A stretch of DNA of 64,000 bases, taken from Terrisporobacter mayombei. Its GTDB lineage: Bacteria > Bacillota > Clostridia > Peptostreptococcales > Peptostreptococcaceae. Made by a program: the position numbers and the translations under genes. Of the stretch, positions 7,559 through 17,219 are shown piece after piece. The notes under the pieces were generated by a model. The model saw nothing but the letters and a program-made list of their open reading frames with translations, made no database searches and was not told where the DNA came from. Positions within the stretch are counted from its first letter, which is position 1. Each line of letters begins with the position of its first letter. Where the stretch lies: positions 496,001 through 560,000 of the forward strand of contig NZ_JAHZMP010000001.1 in the NCBI RefSeq assembly GCF_020748465.1. The letters are read 5' to 3'.

Positions 7559-9649
7559 ATGGAAAGATTATCTAAAATTTTTGGGAGCTTAGTATTCAAT
7601 GACAATGTAATGGAGGAAAGATTGCCAAGGGATATATATTTAGTTTTAAAAAATACTATACATCAAGGTAAACCACTTGATATTAAAATTGCAAATGTGG
7701 TTGCAAATACTATGAAAGATTGGGCAATAGAAAATGGGGCAACGCACTTTACTCATTGGTTCCAACCTATGACAGGAATTACTGCTGAAAAACACGATAG
7801 CTTCATTTCACCTACTAGTGACGGTAATGTTATAATGGAGTTTTCTGGCAAAGAATTAATAAAAGGAGAACCAGATGGATCATCATTTCCATCTGGAGGA
7901 CTTAGAAGTACTTTTGAAGCAAGAGGATATACCGTATGGGATCCAACATCTTATGCTTTTATAAGAGATACAACTTTATGTATACCAACTGCTTTTTGTT
8001 CTTATTCAGGTCAATCTTTAGACAAAAAGACACCTTTGTTAAAATCTATGGAAGCTCTTGATAAAACTGCAGTAAGATTATTAAATCTTTTAGGTTACGA
8101 TGACGTAACTAGAGTAATAACTACTGTTGGTCCAGAACAAGAATATTTTTTAATAGATAAAAAATTATTTAAAAAAAGAATGGATCTAAAATTTTGCCAA
8201 AGAACTTTATTTGGAGCAAAGCCTCCAAAAGGTCAAGAAATGGAAGATCATTACTTTGGTTCAATCAAACCTAGAGTGGCTGAATTTATGAAAGAACTAG
8301 ATCTGGAACTTTGGAAACTTGGTGTTTTGTCAAAAACTAAGCATAACGAAGGTGCTCCATCTCAACACGAATTAGCTCCCATTTTTACAGTTACTAATGT
8401 AGCAACAGATCACAATCAAATTACAATGGACTTAATGAAAAGAATTGCGGATAAACATGGTCTTGTTTGTCTATTACACGAAAAGCCTTTTGCTGGTGTA
8501 AATGGTAGTGGTAAACACAACAACTGGTCACTTTCTACTAACAAAGGAAAAAATTTATTGGAACCAGGTAAAAAGCCTTATGAAAATAAAACCTTCTTAT
8601 TATTCTTCTCTGCAATTATTAAAGCAGTAGATGAATACCAAGACCTGCTTCGATTATCAGTAGCAAGCGCAGGAAATGATCATAGATTAGGTGGTAACGA
8701 AGCTCCTCCAGCTATAATTTCCATGTTTATAGGTTCGGATTTGAAGAAAATACTAAGATGTATTGAAAATGATTTACCTTACAGCGAAGAATTGTTAAAC
8801 AGAATGGATATTGATGTTGATGTTCTTCCATCTTTTATGAAAGATACAACAGATAGAAACCGTACTTCTCCTTTCGCTTTTACAGGCAACAAATTTGAAT
8901 TTAGAATGCTTGGCTCTACTTGTAATATTGCATGCCCTAATACTATTCTAAATACTATTGCGGCAAATAGTTTATGTGAATATGCAGATATATTAGAAAA
9001 AAGCACTAATATAGACGATACAATTTTTGAGATAATTAAAGATACAATGAAAAAACATTCAAGAATAATATTTAACGGAAATAACTATGCACAAGAGTGG
9101 GTTATTGAAGCTGAAAGAAGAGGCCTTTCTAATTTTAAAACTGCTGTAGATGTTCTTCCTCACTATGTAGACGAACAAAATATTAAGTTATTTGAAAAAT
9201 TTAATATTTATACAAAAGAAGAAGTTCAATCAAGATGCGATATCTTACTAGAACAATATTCTAAGACTTTAAATATTGAGGCTTTAACAATGATAGATAT
9301 GGCTAAAAAAGATATAATACCATCAGTATGTGCTTACTCTAAATCTTTAACTGACACTGCTTTAAATAAAAAATCACTAAGTTCTGATATTGATTGTAGT
9401 TTAGAGATTTCTTTAGTTAAAAAACTTTCTTCCTTAAATGCTTGTTTGGATATCAAAATTGAAAAATTAAATACATCATTATTAGAAAGTAAGAACTACC
9501 CTAACCCTAAAGAAAATGCTGAATTTTATAGAGACAATATTAAAGTACAAATGCAGGAACTTCGTGCTATAGCAGACGAATTAGAGTCAATAGTTGGCAA
9601 GGAATTTTGGCCTTTCCCTACTTATGCAGACTTATTATTTAGTATATAA
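7559..9649 (+). CDS. glnN: Glutamine synthetase type III
   Basis: 696 residues, the size of type III enzymes (about 700) rather than type I (about 450). Recognisable GSIII segments: FTHWFQPMTG (near 60), EKHDSF, FPSGGLRSTFEARGYTVWDP, GPEQEYFLID, KHNEGAPSQHELAPIF, NGSGKHNNWSLST, AGNDHRLGGNEAPPAI and the C-terminal FWPFPTYADLLF. It makes glutamine from glutamate, ammonia and ATP in the cytoplasm as a dodecamer of two hexameric rings. RBS AAAGGAGG is well spaced from the ATG. Expression is predicted to be controlled by premature termination in the leader and the divergent ANTAR regulator. Identification is very secure. Confidence 0.97.
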   Translation: MERLSKIFGSLVFNDNVMEERLPRDIYLVLKNTIHQGKPLDIKIANVVANTMKDWAIENGATHFTHWFQPMTGITAEKHDSFISPTSDGNVIMEFSGKELIKGEPDGSSFPSGGLRSTFEARGYTVWDPTSYAFIRDTTLCIPTAFCSYSGQSLDKKTPLLKSMEALDKTAVRLLNLLGYDDVTRVITTVGPEQEYFLIDKKLFKKRMDLKFCQRTLFGAKPPKGQEMEDHYFGSIKPRVAEFMKELDLELWKLGVLSKTKHNEGAPSQHELAPIFTVTNVATDHNQITMDLMKRIADKHGLVCLLHEKPFAGVNGSGKHNNWSLSTNKGKNLLEPGKKPYENKTFLLFFSAIIKAVDEYQDLLRLSVASAGNDHRLGGNEAPPAIISMFIGSDLKKILRCIENDLPYSEELLNRMDIDVDVLPSFMKDTTDRNRTSPFAFTGNKFEFRMLGSTCNIACPNTILNTIAANSLCEYADILEKSTNIDDTIFEIIKDTMKKHSRIIFNGNNYAQEWVIEAERRGLSNFKTAVDVLPHYVDEQNIKLFEKFNIYTKEEVQSRCDILLEQYSKTLNIEALTMIDMAKKDIIPSVCAYSKSLTDTALNKKSLSSDIDCSLEISLVKKLSSLNACLDIKIEKLNTSLLESKNYPNPKENAEFYRDNIKVQMQELRAIADELESIVGKEFWPFPTYADLLFSI

Positions 9650-9923
9650 TTAAAGTATTTTAATAAAGACATGTGTATTAACTTAAAATAATTTTAATTG
9701 CAGTCTGTTATATGATATCAACAATAGGAACATTTTTTATAAAACTTATAACTGGATTAGTAGTAATACTTGCTATAGATTTTATAGACAAAAATTTGAA
9801 AACAGATGATCCTGTAAATATTTAATCTTATAAAGAAGAAAGTATCACTACAAGTTTTTATATTAGACTTTCTTCTTTATATGTTTCAAACTTAATAATT
9901 TTTTCTGGTATTTTTACATACTT
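9650..9923 (+). other. Gene-free stretch with a short hydrophobic reading frame and an inverted repeat
   Basis: A 37-codon frame (ATG 9712, stop 9825) encodes a membrane-helix-like segment (MISTIGTFFIKLITGLVVIL then AIDFIDKNLK). The frame is open upstream to 9682 without a start or RBS, so it looks more like the tail of a lost membrane protein gene than a small gene. An inverted repeat TAAAGAAGAAAGT / ACTTTCTTCTTTA (9831-9879) may be the old terminator. Family not recognised. Confidence 0.35.
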
Positions 9924-10354
9924 TTAAAATAATTCAATTTCTATCGGAGAGCCCAAATATTTAGGCACGGATTTTAATTCATTTGTATATTTAATGTGGA
10001 TATTTACTTCTAATTTAGTGTCAAAATTTATAAACATAACAATTGTTTATGAATACTTTATTTTCCTCTTTATTTATAGCAGTGAATTTCTCTTCTTCAT
10101 TTTGTTCAAATTTGCCAAGGTGTATATTTCTCAAGTTCACATTATAATACTCATCATTTATTAATCCTAATTCTATATAATGCTTCATAAGTAGTTTATC
10201 TTCTATGCTATCTAATTATAACAGCCTATACAGAATCCTTAAAAAGTAGTTACCTTGTATTGTGTATTGTCATTTTTTTAATAAAAATATTCAGACTTTT
10301 TCTAAACTCTCTAAACTTCATATATCTTTCCCAATTTTTAATTAGTTCATATTT
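9924..10354 (-). pseudogene. Decayed gene of unknown family
   Basis: Minus-strand coding-like pieces fall in different frames: KYELIKNWERYMKFREFRKS, then SIEDKLLMKHYIELGLINDE with YYNVNLRNIHLGKFEQNEEE after it, then NFDTKLEVNIHIKYTNELKS, ending GSPIEIELF at 9924. Stops and frameshifts separate them. Amino-acid composition and flow look like a real protein, but I do not recognise the family. It directly follows the 156-residue gene at 10355 and may be its former operon partner. Confidence 0.5.
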
Positions 10355-10825
10355 TTACTTTGTTACTAATACTATCAATTCCAATATATGCATACTAATT
10401 TTTCTATCCATTTTTTTTAATAAATCAAAGCAAACTTTTAATTCTTCATACTTTTCATCTAAACTTATATCGTTATTGCTTACCTCTTCAATAAAGTTAA
10501 TTGTTTCTTCTAAATCACCTTTATATTTTACATCGTTCTCTTTAATAAACTTTCTAAAACCTTTCAATTTTTTGTCAATATTTTTTGATTTTTCTTCTTG
10601 AATCATTTCTTTTCTGTATTCAAGTAAACATATTTTAATTTTTTCTAAATCTTTTTTACTATAATTCCAAACAACATTATTTTCATTTTCACTTATATTA
10701 TTAATCATGTTTTTATATTTATCTTGCAGTTCTTCTATGGCTATTACTATTTCCATATAATCATTTTCTTTTAATACTTCTTCACATCTGTTCAAATCAA
10801 ATTCTATTTCTTCAATACTCAACAA
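10355..10825 (-). CDS. Hypothetical helical protein
   Basis: 156 residues, TTG start with AAAGGAGAT eight bases upstream (a second TTG follows directly). Strongly charged and almost wholly alpha-helical by eye (long runs of E, K, L and I; coiled-coil-like heptads around 75-115 and 120-145). No signal peptide, membrane helix or known motif. It lies upstream of the decayed block 9924-10354 on the same strand. Not recognised; an intact frame and good RBS support it being real. Confidence 0.6.
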   Translation of the reverse strand: MLSIEEIEFDLNRCEEVLKENDYMEIVIAIEELQDKYKNMINNISENENNVVWNYSKKDLEKIKICLLEYRKEMIQEEKSKNIDKKLKGFRKFIKENDVKYKGDLEETINFIEEVSNNDISLDEKYEELKVCFDLLKKMDRKISMHILELIVLVTK

Positions 10826-10923
10826 TTTTTTATCTCCTTTTGTTATTTTTCTATATTATATCATTCTCTTGTACCAATGCATAAAAATAAGATTGCTCAA
10901 TGAACAACCTTATTGTATATTTT

Positions 10924-12942
10924 CTATTCAGTCGTATTATTTTCCTTAAATAAGAAAAGTGCAATACTTATAAATATAGTACTTAAAGCTAGAAAAACAA
11001 GTAATTGACTAAATGGTAAGTAGGTAACTGTAGGCGTTTCAAGGCTCTCTAGCATCTTTGAAGAAATATGGCTTACAACAACTGCAAATCCATTATTTAT
11101 AAAATGCATAAACATACTTACACCAATGGAATTTGTTTTACAAACTGCGTATGCAAAAGACATACCTAAAATTGATGTAGGTATAATTCTGATAAAATCC
11201 ATATGCATCATGCCAAATAAGATTCCAGAAGCAATTATAGCTCCTCTATATGATTTATTATTTTGTTTAAAAGATGTTAGTATGAAACCTCTAAAAAATA
11301 ATTCTTCGCAGATTGCTGGCATCAATGCCACCAAACAAAGATTTAAAAGCAAGTTATCTTTCATAAACAAAGCATTATTTAATCCTTCCACAATATCTTG
11401 GTTTTGTGGAAAATAGTATAAAATTATATTAGTTATTACAAATACAATTAAATAGGTTCCAATCCATAGACTAAATGCTCCAACTAAATGCTTAAACTTA
11501 GGCAGTTTTAAAGAAAATACCTTTCTGAAATCACTTTTTATATAACAAGCAAATAAAAGTGGTAAGGCTAAAATCATAAGTTGCGTCAAAGCTATTCCAG
11601 TCATTCCAAATTTCAACTGAACATAACTTCCTATATAAATTAAAAGCACCAATCCAACAGCATATAAAACAACTCCATCGCTTACACTTGGCATAGTACC
11701 TTTTTGTATATCACTTCTTTTTTCTAAGAATGAAAAACTCTTTCCACTTCCAAATAATATTTCTTCAGAATTAAACATTTTTGAAAGTAAAATAACAGCC
11801 AAAATTACAAAGGCAAAGTTTGATATAAATACCAATGCAATTAATCCTAAGTTAGCTTGGAAACTAAGTACACTTTTTATTAATAAAGATATGTTTACAA
11901 CAGGTATTACAGCAGTAGTTCTATCCAGATTCATGTTTGGTATCATAGATGCATAAGAAGGTATTAGCACTAAAAACATAACTGGCGTAATATAGTTTTG
12001 TGCATCTTTAAAGTTCTTTGCCAAAGAACAAACACACATACTTACTGCTGATACTACCATGGCAAATAAACAAACACAAATTATTGTAATAAACAATGGC
12101 GCAGCCAAGATGGAAATACTTAAACTATGAGAAAATAGCTCACCTGTCATATTTCCCGTTGTTAAAATATACATTAATGTCAATAATATGGAGGCAACAT
12201 TTAGTATAGCAGTTACAATTGCACAAATAGATACTGCCATATATTTACCCATCACAAGTTCTAAGTTAGTAATAGGTAATGTAAATAAAGTTTCTAATGT
12301 CCCTCTTTCTTTTTCTCCAGCCATAGAATCAATAGCTGGATAGATTGCCCCTAGAAGTACTCCCATAATCAAAATAAATGGCAGTATTTGACCCAGTACA
12401 AACCCTGCCAGTTCTTCACTTTTAGCCACATCAACAGTTTCATATACTACTGGCTCAAGAGTTTCTTTAACATCTAAATTTGACTGTTCTATTTTATTTT
12501 CAATTTTCCTGTCTTTGTACAATGAAAAAATACCCTCTAGTTTACTATTTACACTTGATGAGTTATCTTTTGATGAATTTATGTATATTTTATAATCTTC
12601 TATTTTATTTTCACCTTCTACACCTATGTATGCATCAATATATCCTTCTTCCAAATCTTTTTTATAATTGTTAGTATTCACTATATTAATATGTCCACTA
12701 CTTTCATCTGTATAATTTTTAATTATTAATATCAACTCTTTGTTTGGATTTTTTTCAAAGGCGATATTAATATCTTCATTCTCTATACTATTCATAGACA
12801 TAGTCATGATTTGAGACATAATTAACATAAGAACAGGATATAAAATTAAGGGAAGTATAATTCCCATAAATAATGTTCTCTTATCTCTAAGAATATCTAT
12901 CATTTCTTTCTTAAAAATAGCTTTTACCATTTTAGTCCTCAT
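10924..12942 (-). CDS. NatB-type ABC permease fused to a CPBP intramembrane protease
   Basis: 672 residues. The first part (about 1-400) is an ABC-2/NatB permease: KEMIDILRDKRTLFMGIILP, a large extracytoplasmic loop (about 40-175) and LETLFTLPITNLELVMGKY. The C-terminal part (about 440-670) is a CPBP (CAAX/Abi) protease domain with its motifs EELFFRG, FGMMHMDF and HFINN. The fusion is known in Firmicutes sodium or peptide exporters; it probably both exports and processes a substrate in the membrane. It overlaps the upstream ATPase gene by 11 bp (ATGAGGACTAA), a sign of translational coupling. A second ATG at codon 5 is also possible. Confidence 0.85.
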   Translation of the reverse strand: MRTKMVKAIFKKEMIDILRDKRTLFMGIILPLILYPVLMLIMSQIMTMSMNSIENEDINIAFEKNPNKELILIIKNYTDESSGHINIVNTNNYKKDLEEGYIDAYIGVEGENKIEDYKIYINSSKDNSSSVNSKLEGIFSLYKDRKIENKIEQSNLDVKETLEPVVYETVDVAKSEELAGFVLGQILPFILIMGVLLGAIYPAIDSMAGEKERGTLETLFTLPITNLELVMGKYMAVSICAIVTAILNVASILLTLMYILTTGNMTGELFSHSLSISILAAPLFITIICVCLFAMVVSAVSMCVCSLAKNFKDAQNYITPVMFLVLIPSYASMIPNMNLDRTTAVIPVVNISLLIKSVLSFQANLGLIALVFISNFAFVILAVILLSKMFNSEEILFGSGKSFSFLEKRSDIQKGTMPSVSDGVVLYAVGLVLLIYIGSYVQLKFGMTGIALTQLMILALPLLFACYIKSDFRKVFSLKLPKFKHLVGAFSLWIGTYLIVFVITNIILYYFPQNQDIVEGLNNALFMKDNLLLNLCLVALMPAICEELFFRGFILTSFKQNNKSYRGAIIASGILFGMMHMDFIRIIPTSILGMSFAYAVCKTNSIGVSMFMHFINNGFAVVVSHISSKMLESLETPTVTYLPFSQLLVFLALSTIFISIALFLFKENNTTE

Positions 12943-13720
12943 TTAAGTCCCCCCTTTCACTTGCTAAGTTTATAAATATATCTCTAAGACTATTTGTATT
13001 ATATTTAGATTTAAGTTCTTCACAACTCCCCTCAGCTATAAATTCTCCTTTATGCATCATATAAATTTTATCACATAGAATTTCAGCTTCCTCCATATAA
13101 TGAGTTGAATACAATACAGTTTTTCCTCTATCTCTTTCTCTTTTCATAAAATCTATAATAGATTTACTACTAATTACATCTAAGCCTAATGTTGGCTCAT
13201 CAAATATGTATATATTGGGATTGTGTATGAGACATCTTGCAATAGACGTTCTTTGTGTTTGGCCTGTAGACAAGTTTTCTATTCTATTATCAATAAAGCT
13301 TTCCATATCCATAATTTCAATTATATTATCTATAGATTTTTCTATTTCTTCTTTTGACATCTCATATAGACTTCCAAATGTAGTTAAAAGTTCTCTAGGA
13401 GAAAGTCTATTATATAGCTTTGTATTTCCTGATAAATATCCAATTTCTTTTTTAGCTGCATTTTTATCTTCTTCATAATCATAATTTCCTATTTTAATAT
13501 ATCCAGAAGATGGAGTTAAGATTCCGCCAAGCATTCTAAGTAGTGTAGTTTTTCCTGCTCCATTTGGTCCTAGTATTCCAATAATCTCTCCTTCTCCTAC
13601 TTTAAAGGATAAATTATTTACTGCTAAAAATTCTTCCTTTTTTGTTTTAAACTTTTTCTTATTACTATTATCTTTCACTTGTCTAGAAAAAGATTTACAC
13701 AAATTTTCTACCTTAATCAT
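12932..13720 (-). CDS. NatA-type ABC transporter ATP-binding protein
   Basis: 262 residues with all ABC ATPase motifs: Walker A GPNGAGKTT (51-59), signature LSTGQTQR (near 147), Walker B IYIFDEPT (near 170) and the switch histidine in YSTHY. A lysine-rich insertion (about 16-30, DNSNKKKFKTKKEE) lies between the first two strands. It powers the permease-protease encoded directly downstream, with which it overlaps. The pair resembles NatAB exporters of B. subtilis (Na+ extrusion), but substrate is not fixed by sequence. Confidence 0.9.
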   Translation of the reverse strand: MIKVENLCKSFSRQVKDNSNKKKFKTKKEEFLAVNNLSFKVGEGEIIGILGPNGAGKTTLLRMLGGILTPSSGYIKIGNYDYEEDKNAAKKEIGYLSGNTKLYNRLSPRELLTTFGSLYEMSKEEIEKSIDNIIEIMDMESFIDNRIENLSTGQTQRTSIARCLIHNPNIYIFDEPTLGLDVISSKSIIDFMKRERDRGKTVLYSTHYMEEAEILCDKIYMMHKGEFIAEGSCEELKSKYNTNSLRDIFINLASERGDLNED

Positions 13721-13811
13721 TAATAAACCCCATTTCTTCTTCTCCTTAATAATTACTTTTTATATAATTATATCATTTCCATTTATTGTAAATCTATATT
13801 AAATAATACAA

Positions 13812-13842
13812 GACTGCCTTCAAAATCAATTTTCCGGCAGCC
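13812..13842 (-). terminator. Probable terminator of the subtilisin gene
   Basis: CTGCC / GGCAG and AAAAT / ATTTT stems with a small internal loop, about 30 nt after the subtilisin stop codon. The T tract is weak. Confidence 0.5.
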
Positions 13843-13871
13843 TTTACTTTCTAATTTATATACTTACAATT

Positions 13872-14849
13872 TTATTTTAAAATATTCTTAGGATTCATAA
13901 ATAAAAATCCATTACCTTGAATTGTTCTTAATATTGGTAGTGTCTCAGTATTTTTTATTAACTGACCATATAACTCAGTTTCACTTAATTTTCTTCCAAA
14001 TTCTTTTTTAGACCATTCTATTAAAAGAGCTAGAAATCCTGTTACATGAGGTGTTGCCATACTAGTTCCTGATAAACTTTCATATTTTCCATTTAAAAAA
14101 GTTGATATTATGTTTACACCAGGTGCCACCAAATCTACTTCTTTATTAGAATCACTAAATCTTGCAGCAGATTTAGAAAAGTCAACAGCTCCAACGCTAA
14201 TTACTTCATTATATCCTGCTGGATAAGAAAACTCATCTGTACTTCCACCACCGTCTCCTTCATTGCCTGCTGCACATACTACTAATATATTGCTTTCTAT
14301 TGCTTTTTTTATGGCTTGATGTAATTGTGAAACGTCTGTAGATGTTCCCAAAGACATGGATATTATATCTACTTTTTGACTCATTGCAAAATTTATGGCA
14401 TCTATAATACTATTCATACTTCCTAAACCATTTTTATCCAAGGCTTTTAAAATTAACAATTGTGCATCTGGAGCCACCCCTGTCACTCCATAATTATTAT
14501 TTGATGCTGATATTGTTCCACATACATGAGTTCCATGTCCATTGTAATCTTGATATTTATTTATATCACTGTTGTCCTCAGTAGTGAAATTTCTACCACC
14601 TATTATCCTGTTTTGTAAGTCTTTATGAGTTATATCACACCCAGAATCAATCACTGCAATTTTAACATTTTTTCCTGTAATTCCTTTACTCCACATAAAT
14701 GGTGCATTTATCATATTTACACCATCTGGAATATAATCTTTATCAGAAGTTATTGATATATTTGATTTTTGGACCATATCTTTATTATTAATAATTGGAA
14801 TTTGTTTTACAATTATATTTCCTAAATTTTCCAAAACTTTCACCACCAC
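13872..14849 (-). CDS. Subtilisin-like serine protease (S8), intracellular type
   Basis: 325 residues with the complete catalytic triad: D68 (VKIAVIDSG), H105 (NGHGTHVCG) and S263 (GTSMATPH), plus the oxyanion asparagine N196 (AAGNEG). There is no signal peptide, and only a short N-terminal extension (about 1-45), as in intracellular subtilisins that degrade cytoplasmic protein. The start is uncertain: three GTG codons in a row are followed by a TTG at 14834 that is better spaced from GGTGGTG. Single-gene unit between terminators. Confidence 0.9.
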   Translation of the reverse strand: MVVKVLENLGNIIVKQIPIINNKDMVQKSNISITSDKDYIPDGVNMINAPFMWSKGITGKNVKIAVIDSGCDITHKDLQNRIIGGRNFTTEDNSDINKYQDYNGHGTHVCGTISASNNNYGVTGVAPDAQLLILKALDKNGLGSMNSIIDAINFAMSQKVDIISMSLGTSTDVSQLHQAIKKAIESNILVVCAAGNEGDGGGSTDEFSYPAGYNEVISVGAVDFSKSAARFSDSNKEVDLVAPGVNIISTFLNGKYESLSGTSMATPHVTGFLALLIEWSKKEFGRKLSETELYGQLIKNTETLPILRTIQGNGFLFMNPKNILK

Positions 14850-14929
14850 AATATTATTTAATATAGAAATTTAGACATTTTTCTACATTAAATAATATTC
14901 TGATTTATGTAAAAATGTTCTTTGCAAAT

Positions 14930-14958
14930 AAAAATAGCCTCAACATAAGTTGAGGCTA
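14930..14958 (-). terminator. Terminator of the POT transporter
   Basis: Perfect 10-bp stem TAGCCTCAAC / GTTGAGGCTA with ATAA loop, followed on the minus strand by TTTTTATTT. Confidence 0.88.
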
Positions 14959-14985
14959 CTTTATTTAAAAGTATATATTTACTTA

Positions 14986-16359
14986 TTATGCGTTTAAAGC
15001 TTCATCTTCGTCTTCGTCTTCAACAAGAGTACTTAACTTCTTATCCATTGACCAAAGAACTACACCACAAGCTATAACTATTGCAGCAACTACACCATAA
15101 GCTGGAGCAAATGAATATCCTGCTAAGAATTCATATAAGTATCCATAAGATTTTCCAGCTATGAATATTGCAAATGGCCAAACACCCATCATAAGTCCTA
15201 AAACTTTAGTTGGAGAGAATTTAGATATGAATGAGTTTCCAAGTGGTGAGAATACCATTTCACCAACTGACATTAACACACCTACCATTACTATCCACAT
15301 TAAGTTAGCTTGTCCATCTCCTCTTACTAATTCAGCAACAACCATAACTACGAATGCTAATCCTAGTAATATCATACCTAAAGCAGTTTTCTTAAACATA
15401 CTTAAGTCACCTTTTGGTGAATTAGCACGTTTAGTCCAGTAAGCTGCAAGAACTGGTCCAAGAGCTATACACATAAATGCATTTAATGAATCGAACCAAG
15501 CTGATGGAACTGCAAAGTTTCCTATCATCCAGTTAGCTCTATTCGCTGTATCAAAGTCTGGTCCCCAGTGATATAATACTGGCATGTAAGTTAAGTACCA
15601 AACTACCCAGAATATTATTGAGAATATAGTTACAAGAACTATAGCTCCAACTCTTTTCTTCTCTAATATAGTAAGAGGTGCATTATCTTCTTTCTTAGCT
15701 GAAGTTTCTTTAGCTTCACCAGCTTTGAAAGGTTTTTTACCTACATCTCCCCAAGCAGCATTACCACCGAACATTAACCATAAAGCATCTAAGAATAATA
15801 ATCCTGCACATGCTAAGAAAGTAAATCCATATCCATATGCTGCAGCTATAAATGCAACAATAGTTGTTCCTATGAATGAACCTATGTTAACAAATGAATA
15901 TTGAACTGAGAATGCAGAGTCAAGTTGATCTGGATCATCAAATAACTTACCATTTATTGCAGAAATATTTCCTTTAAAGAACCCTGTTCCTACAGATACA
16001 AGAGCTATCATTCCCCAAACTAGAGCAGGAGATCCTTGAGTAGCTGCTTGCCATCCACAAACATATCCAAGACCCATTAATATTGCCCCTAATACAACAC
16101 ATAATCTAGGACTAATCCATCTATCTGCTATATATCCACCTAATATTGGTGTTAAATATGTGAATGCAACTAAGTTTGCACTCATTTTTGCTCCTTCTGT
16201 AGCATCTAATCCTAATCCCCCAGAAGCTACTGAAGCAACTATAAATACCGCTATTAGCCATTTTGATGAATAGAATGCCATTCTTTCAAGAGTGAAAGAT
16301 AAAGCACATACATAAAAGCCGAAAGGATATTTCTTTTTAGTTTTTACTGTGTTTTCCAT
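14986..16359 (-). CDS. POT-family (proton-dependent) peptide transporter
   Basis: 457 residues, about 12-14 membrane helices. N-terminal FTLERMAFYSSKWLIAVFIV matches the ExxER motif region of the POT/PTR family, followed by GGYIADRWISPR and the FKGNISAINGKLFDDPDQLD, FSVQYSFVNIG motifs. It would import di- and tripeptides with protons. Helix 1 has ERMAFY where the common form is ERFxYY. The codons are less AT-rich than neighbours (many GCT/GGA), as in highly expressed genes. RBS GGAGGTAGTAC. The promoter appears to lie about 255 bp upstream, giving a long leader. Confidence 0.88.
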   Translation of the reverse strand: MENTVKTKKKYPFGFYVCALSFTLERMAFYSSKWLIAVFIVASVASGGLGLDATEGAKMSANLVAFTYLTPILGGYIADRWISPRLCVVLGAILMGLGYVCGWQAATQGSPALVWGMIALVSVGTGFFKGNISAINGKLFDDPDQLDSAFSVQYSFVNIGSFIGTTIVAFIAAAYGYGFTFLACAGLLFLDALWLMFGGNAAWGDVGKKPFKAGEAKETSAKKEDNAPLTILEKKRVGAIVLVTIFSIIFWVVWYLTYMPVLYHWGPDFDTANRANWMIGNFAVPSAWFDSLNAFMCIALGPVLAAYWTKRANSPKGDLSMFKKTALGMILLGLAFVVMVVAELVRGDGQANLMWIVMVGVLMSVGEMVFSPLGNSFISKFSPTKVLGLMMGVWPFAIFIAGKSYGYLYEFLAGYSFAPAYGVVAAIVIACGVVLWSMDKKLSTLVEDEDEDEALNA

Positions 16360-16750
16360 GTACTACCTCCAATATAGTTTATGTTTTTTATTAGAAATTT
16401 CCCAATGCCTAGTCACTATTAATCTTATGCCTTAAATAATAGGTCTCTTTATTTACTTATCTGCATGATTCCATTTTTTTGACTGGTGCATTTGGAAACT
16501 TCTAAATGTGTAATGTTTATTTACCATACATAAATCTCATGATAGCGCTTGTTGTCAAATATGGTTTAAACATATTCTAGGAATCTAAAAACTAATTTTA
16601 CTCCCTATACAAAATGTACCAGAAATCGTTATCGTAGTCAATTTAAAAAATGTATTTTTTTGTCATAATTATTTTATTAATATAAAAATCATTTAAAACA
16701 TTCCGACTATTTCAAATTTTACCATATTTTTATATTAATTGTCTTAATTA
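16360..16750 (-). promoter_or_regulatory. Long leader and promoter region of the POT transporter
   Basis: On the minus strand TTGACT (16636-16641), 17-bp spacer and TACATT (16613-16618) make a reasonable promoter, leaving roughly 250 nt of untranslated leader. A second TTGACA (about 16552-16557) overlaps a sequence close to a CcpA cre site (AAGCGCT centre, plus 16540-16553, TGATAGCGCTTGTT). No known riboswitch class or terminator is recognised in the leader. Confidence 0.45.
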
Positions 16751-16796
16751 AGAAAGCTATGGCGAAAAATGTCAATCATTTTTCACCATAGCTTTT
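16751..16796 (-). terminator. Terminator after the rhodanese/membrane protein pair
   Basis: Stem AAAGCTATGG-GAAAAATG / CATTTTTC-CCATAGCTTT with one mismatch, directly after the stop codon at 16799. Confidence 0.75.
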
Positions 16797-16798
16797 AA

Positions 16799-17218
16799 TT
16801 ATATTATTATAAATATTTTTATTATTTCAATTACTAATTCTAAAACTGTAACTAAAACCATAAATGGATAAACTAATAAAGACATAGGTGTTGTACTAGT
16901 CAACATCCAAATTAATAAAATACAACATAAAATACTTATTATAAAATCTAATAAAATATGAGTTTTTTTCTTTTTAAATATATAATAAGCCAATGCTATA
17001 AGTAATAAAATCATTACTATTCCAATAATTACTTTGAAAGTAAGAAGATTAACTGTTGTGAAAATTTCATTATTATATTTTGATTTATAAAACCTTAGAT
17101 GATGGTTTACTCCTGCTTTTTTACTAGACAAATCATGAACTACTTTTAGTCCAACTACCATTGCTATTTGAACAAAAGTAAATATATAATAAAATACTTT
17201 TTTAACTGTTTTACTCAT
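16799..17218 (-). CDS. Small membrane protein of unknown function
   Basis: 139 residues with about four hydrophobic segments (10-27, 58-82, 88-106, 111-137) and a basic extracytoplasmic or cytoplasmic loop (28-56, KKAGVNHHLRFYKSKYNNE). Family not recognised. Its ATG lies one base after the stop of the rhodanese lipoprotein gene, so the two are almost certainly co-translated, and a joint membrane-associated role is likely. Confidence 0.7.
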   Translation of the reverse strand: MSKTVKKVFYYIFTFVQIAMVVGLKVVHDLSSKKAGVNHHLRFYKSKYNNEIFTTVNLLTFKVIIGIVMILLLIALAYYIFKKKKTHILLDFIISILCCILLIWMLTSTTPMSLLVYPFMVLVTVLELVIEIIKIFIII

Positions 17219-17219
17219 A

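Noticed and set aside
7407..7592. 61-codon plus-strand frame before glnN
   Set aside because: It consists of the promoter, the hexaloop hairpin and the terminator, and overlaps the true glnN start.
10260..10601. 113-codon plus-strand frame opposite the 156-residue gene
   Set aside because: Composition is the antisense of a Lys/Glu-rich helical protein; no RBS.
16360..16610. Known riboswitch or T-box in the POT leader
   Set aside because: No T-box core motif, no recognised aptamer signature and no terminator hairpin before the start codon.
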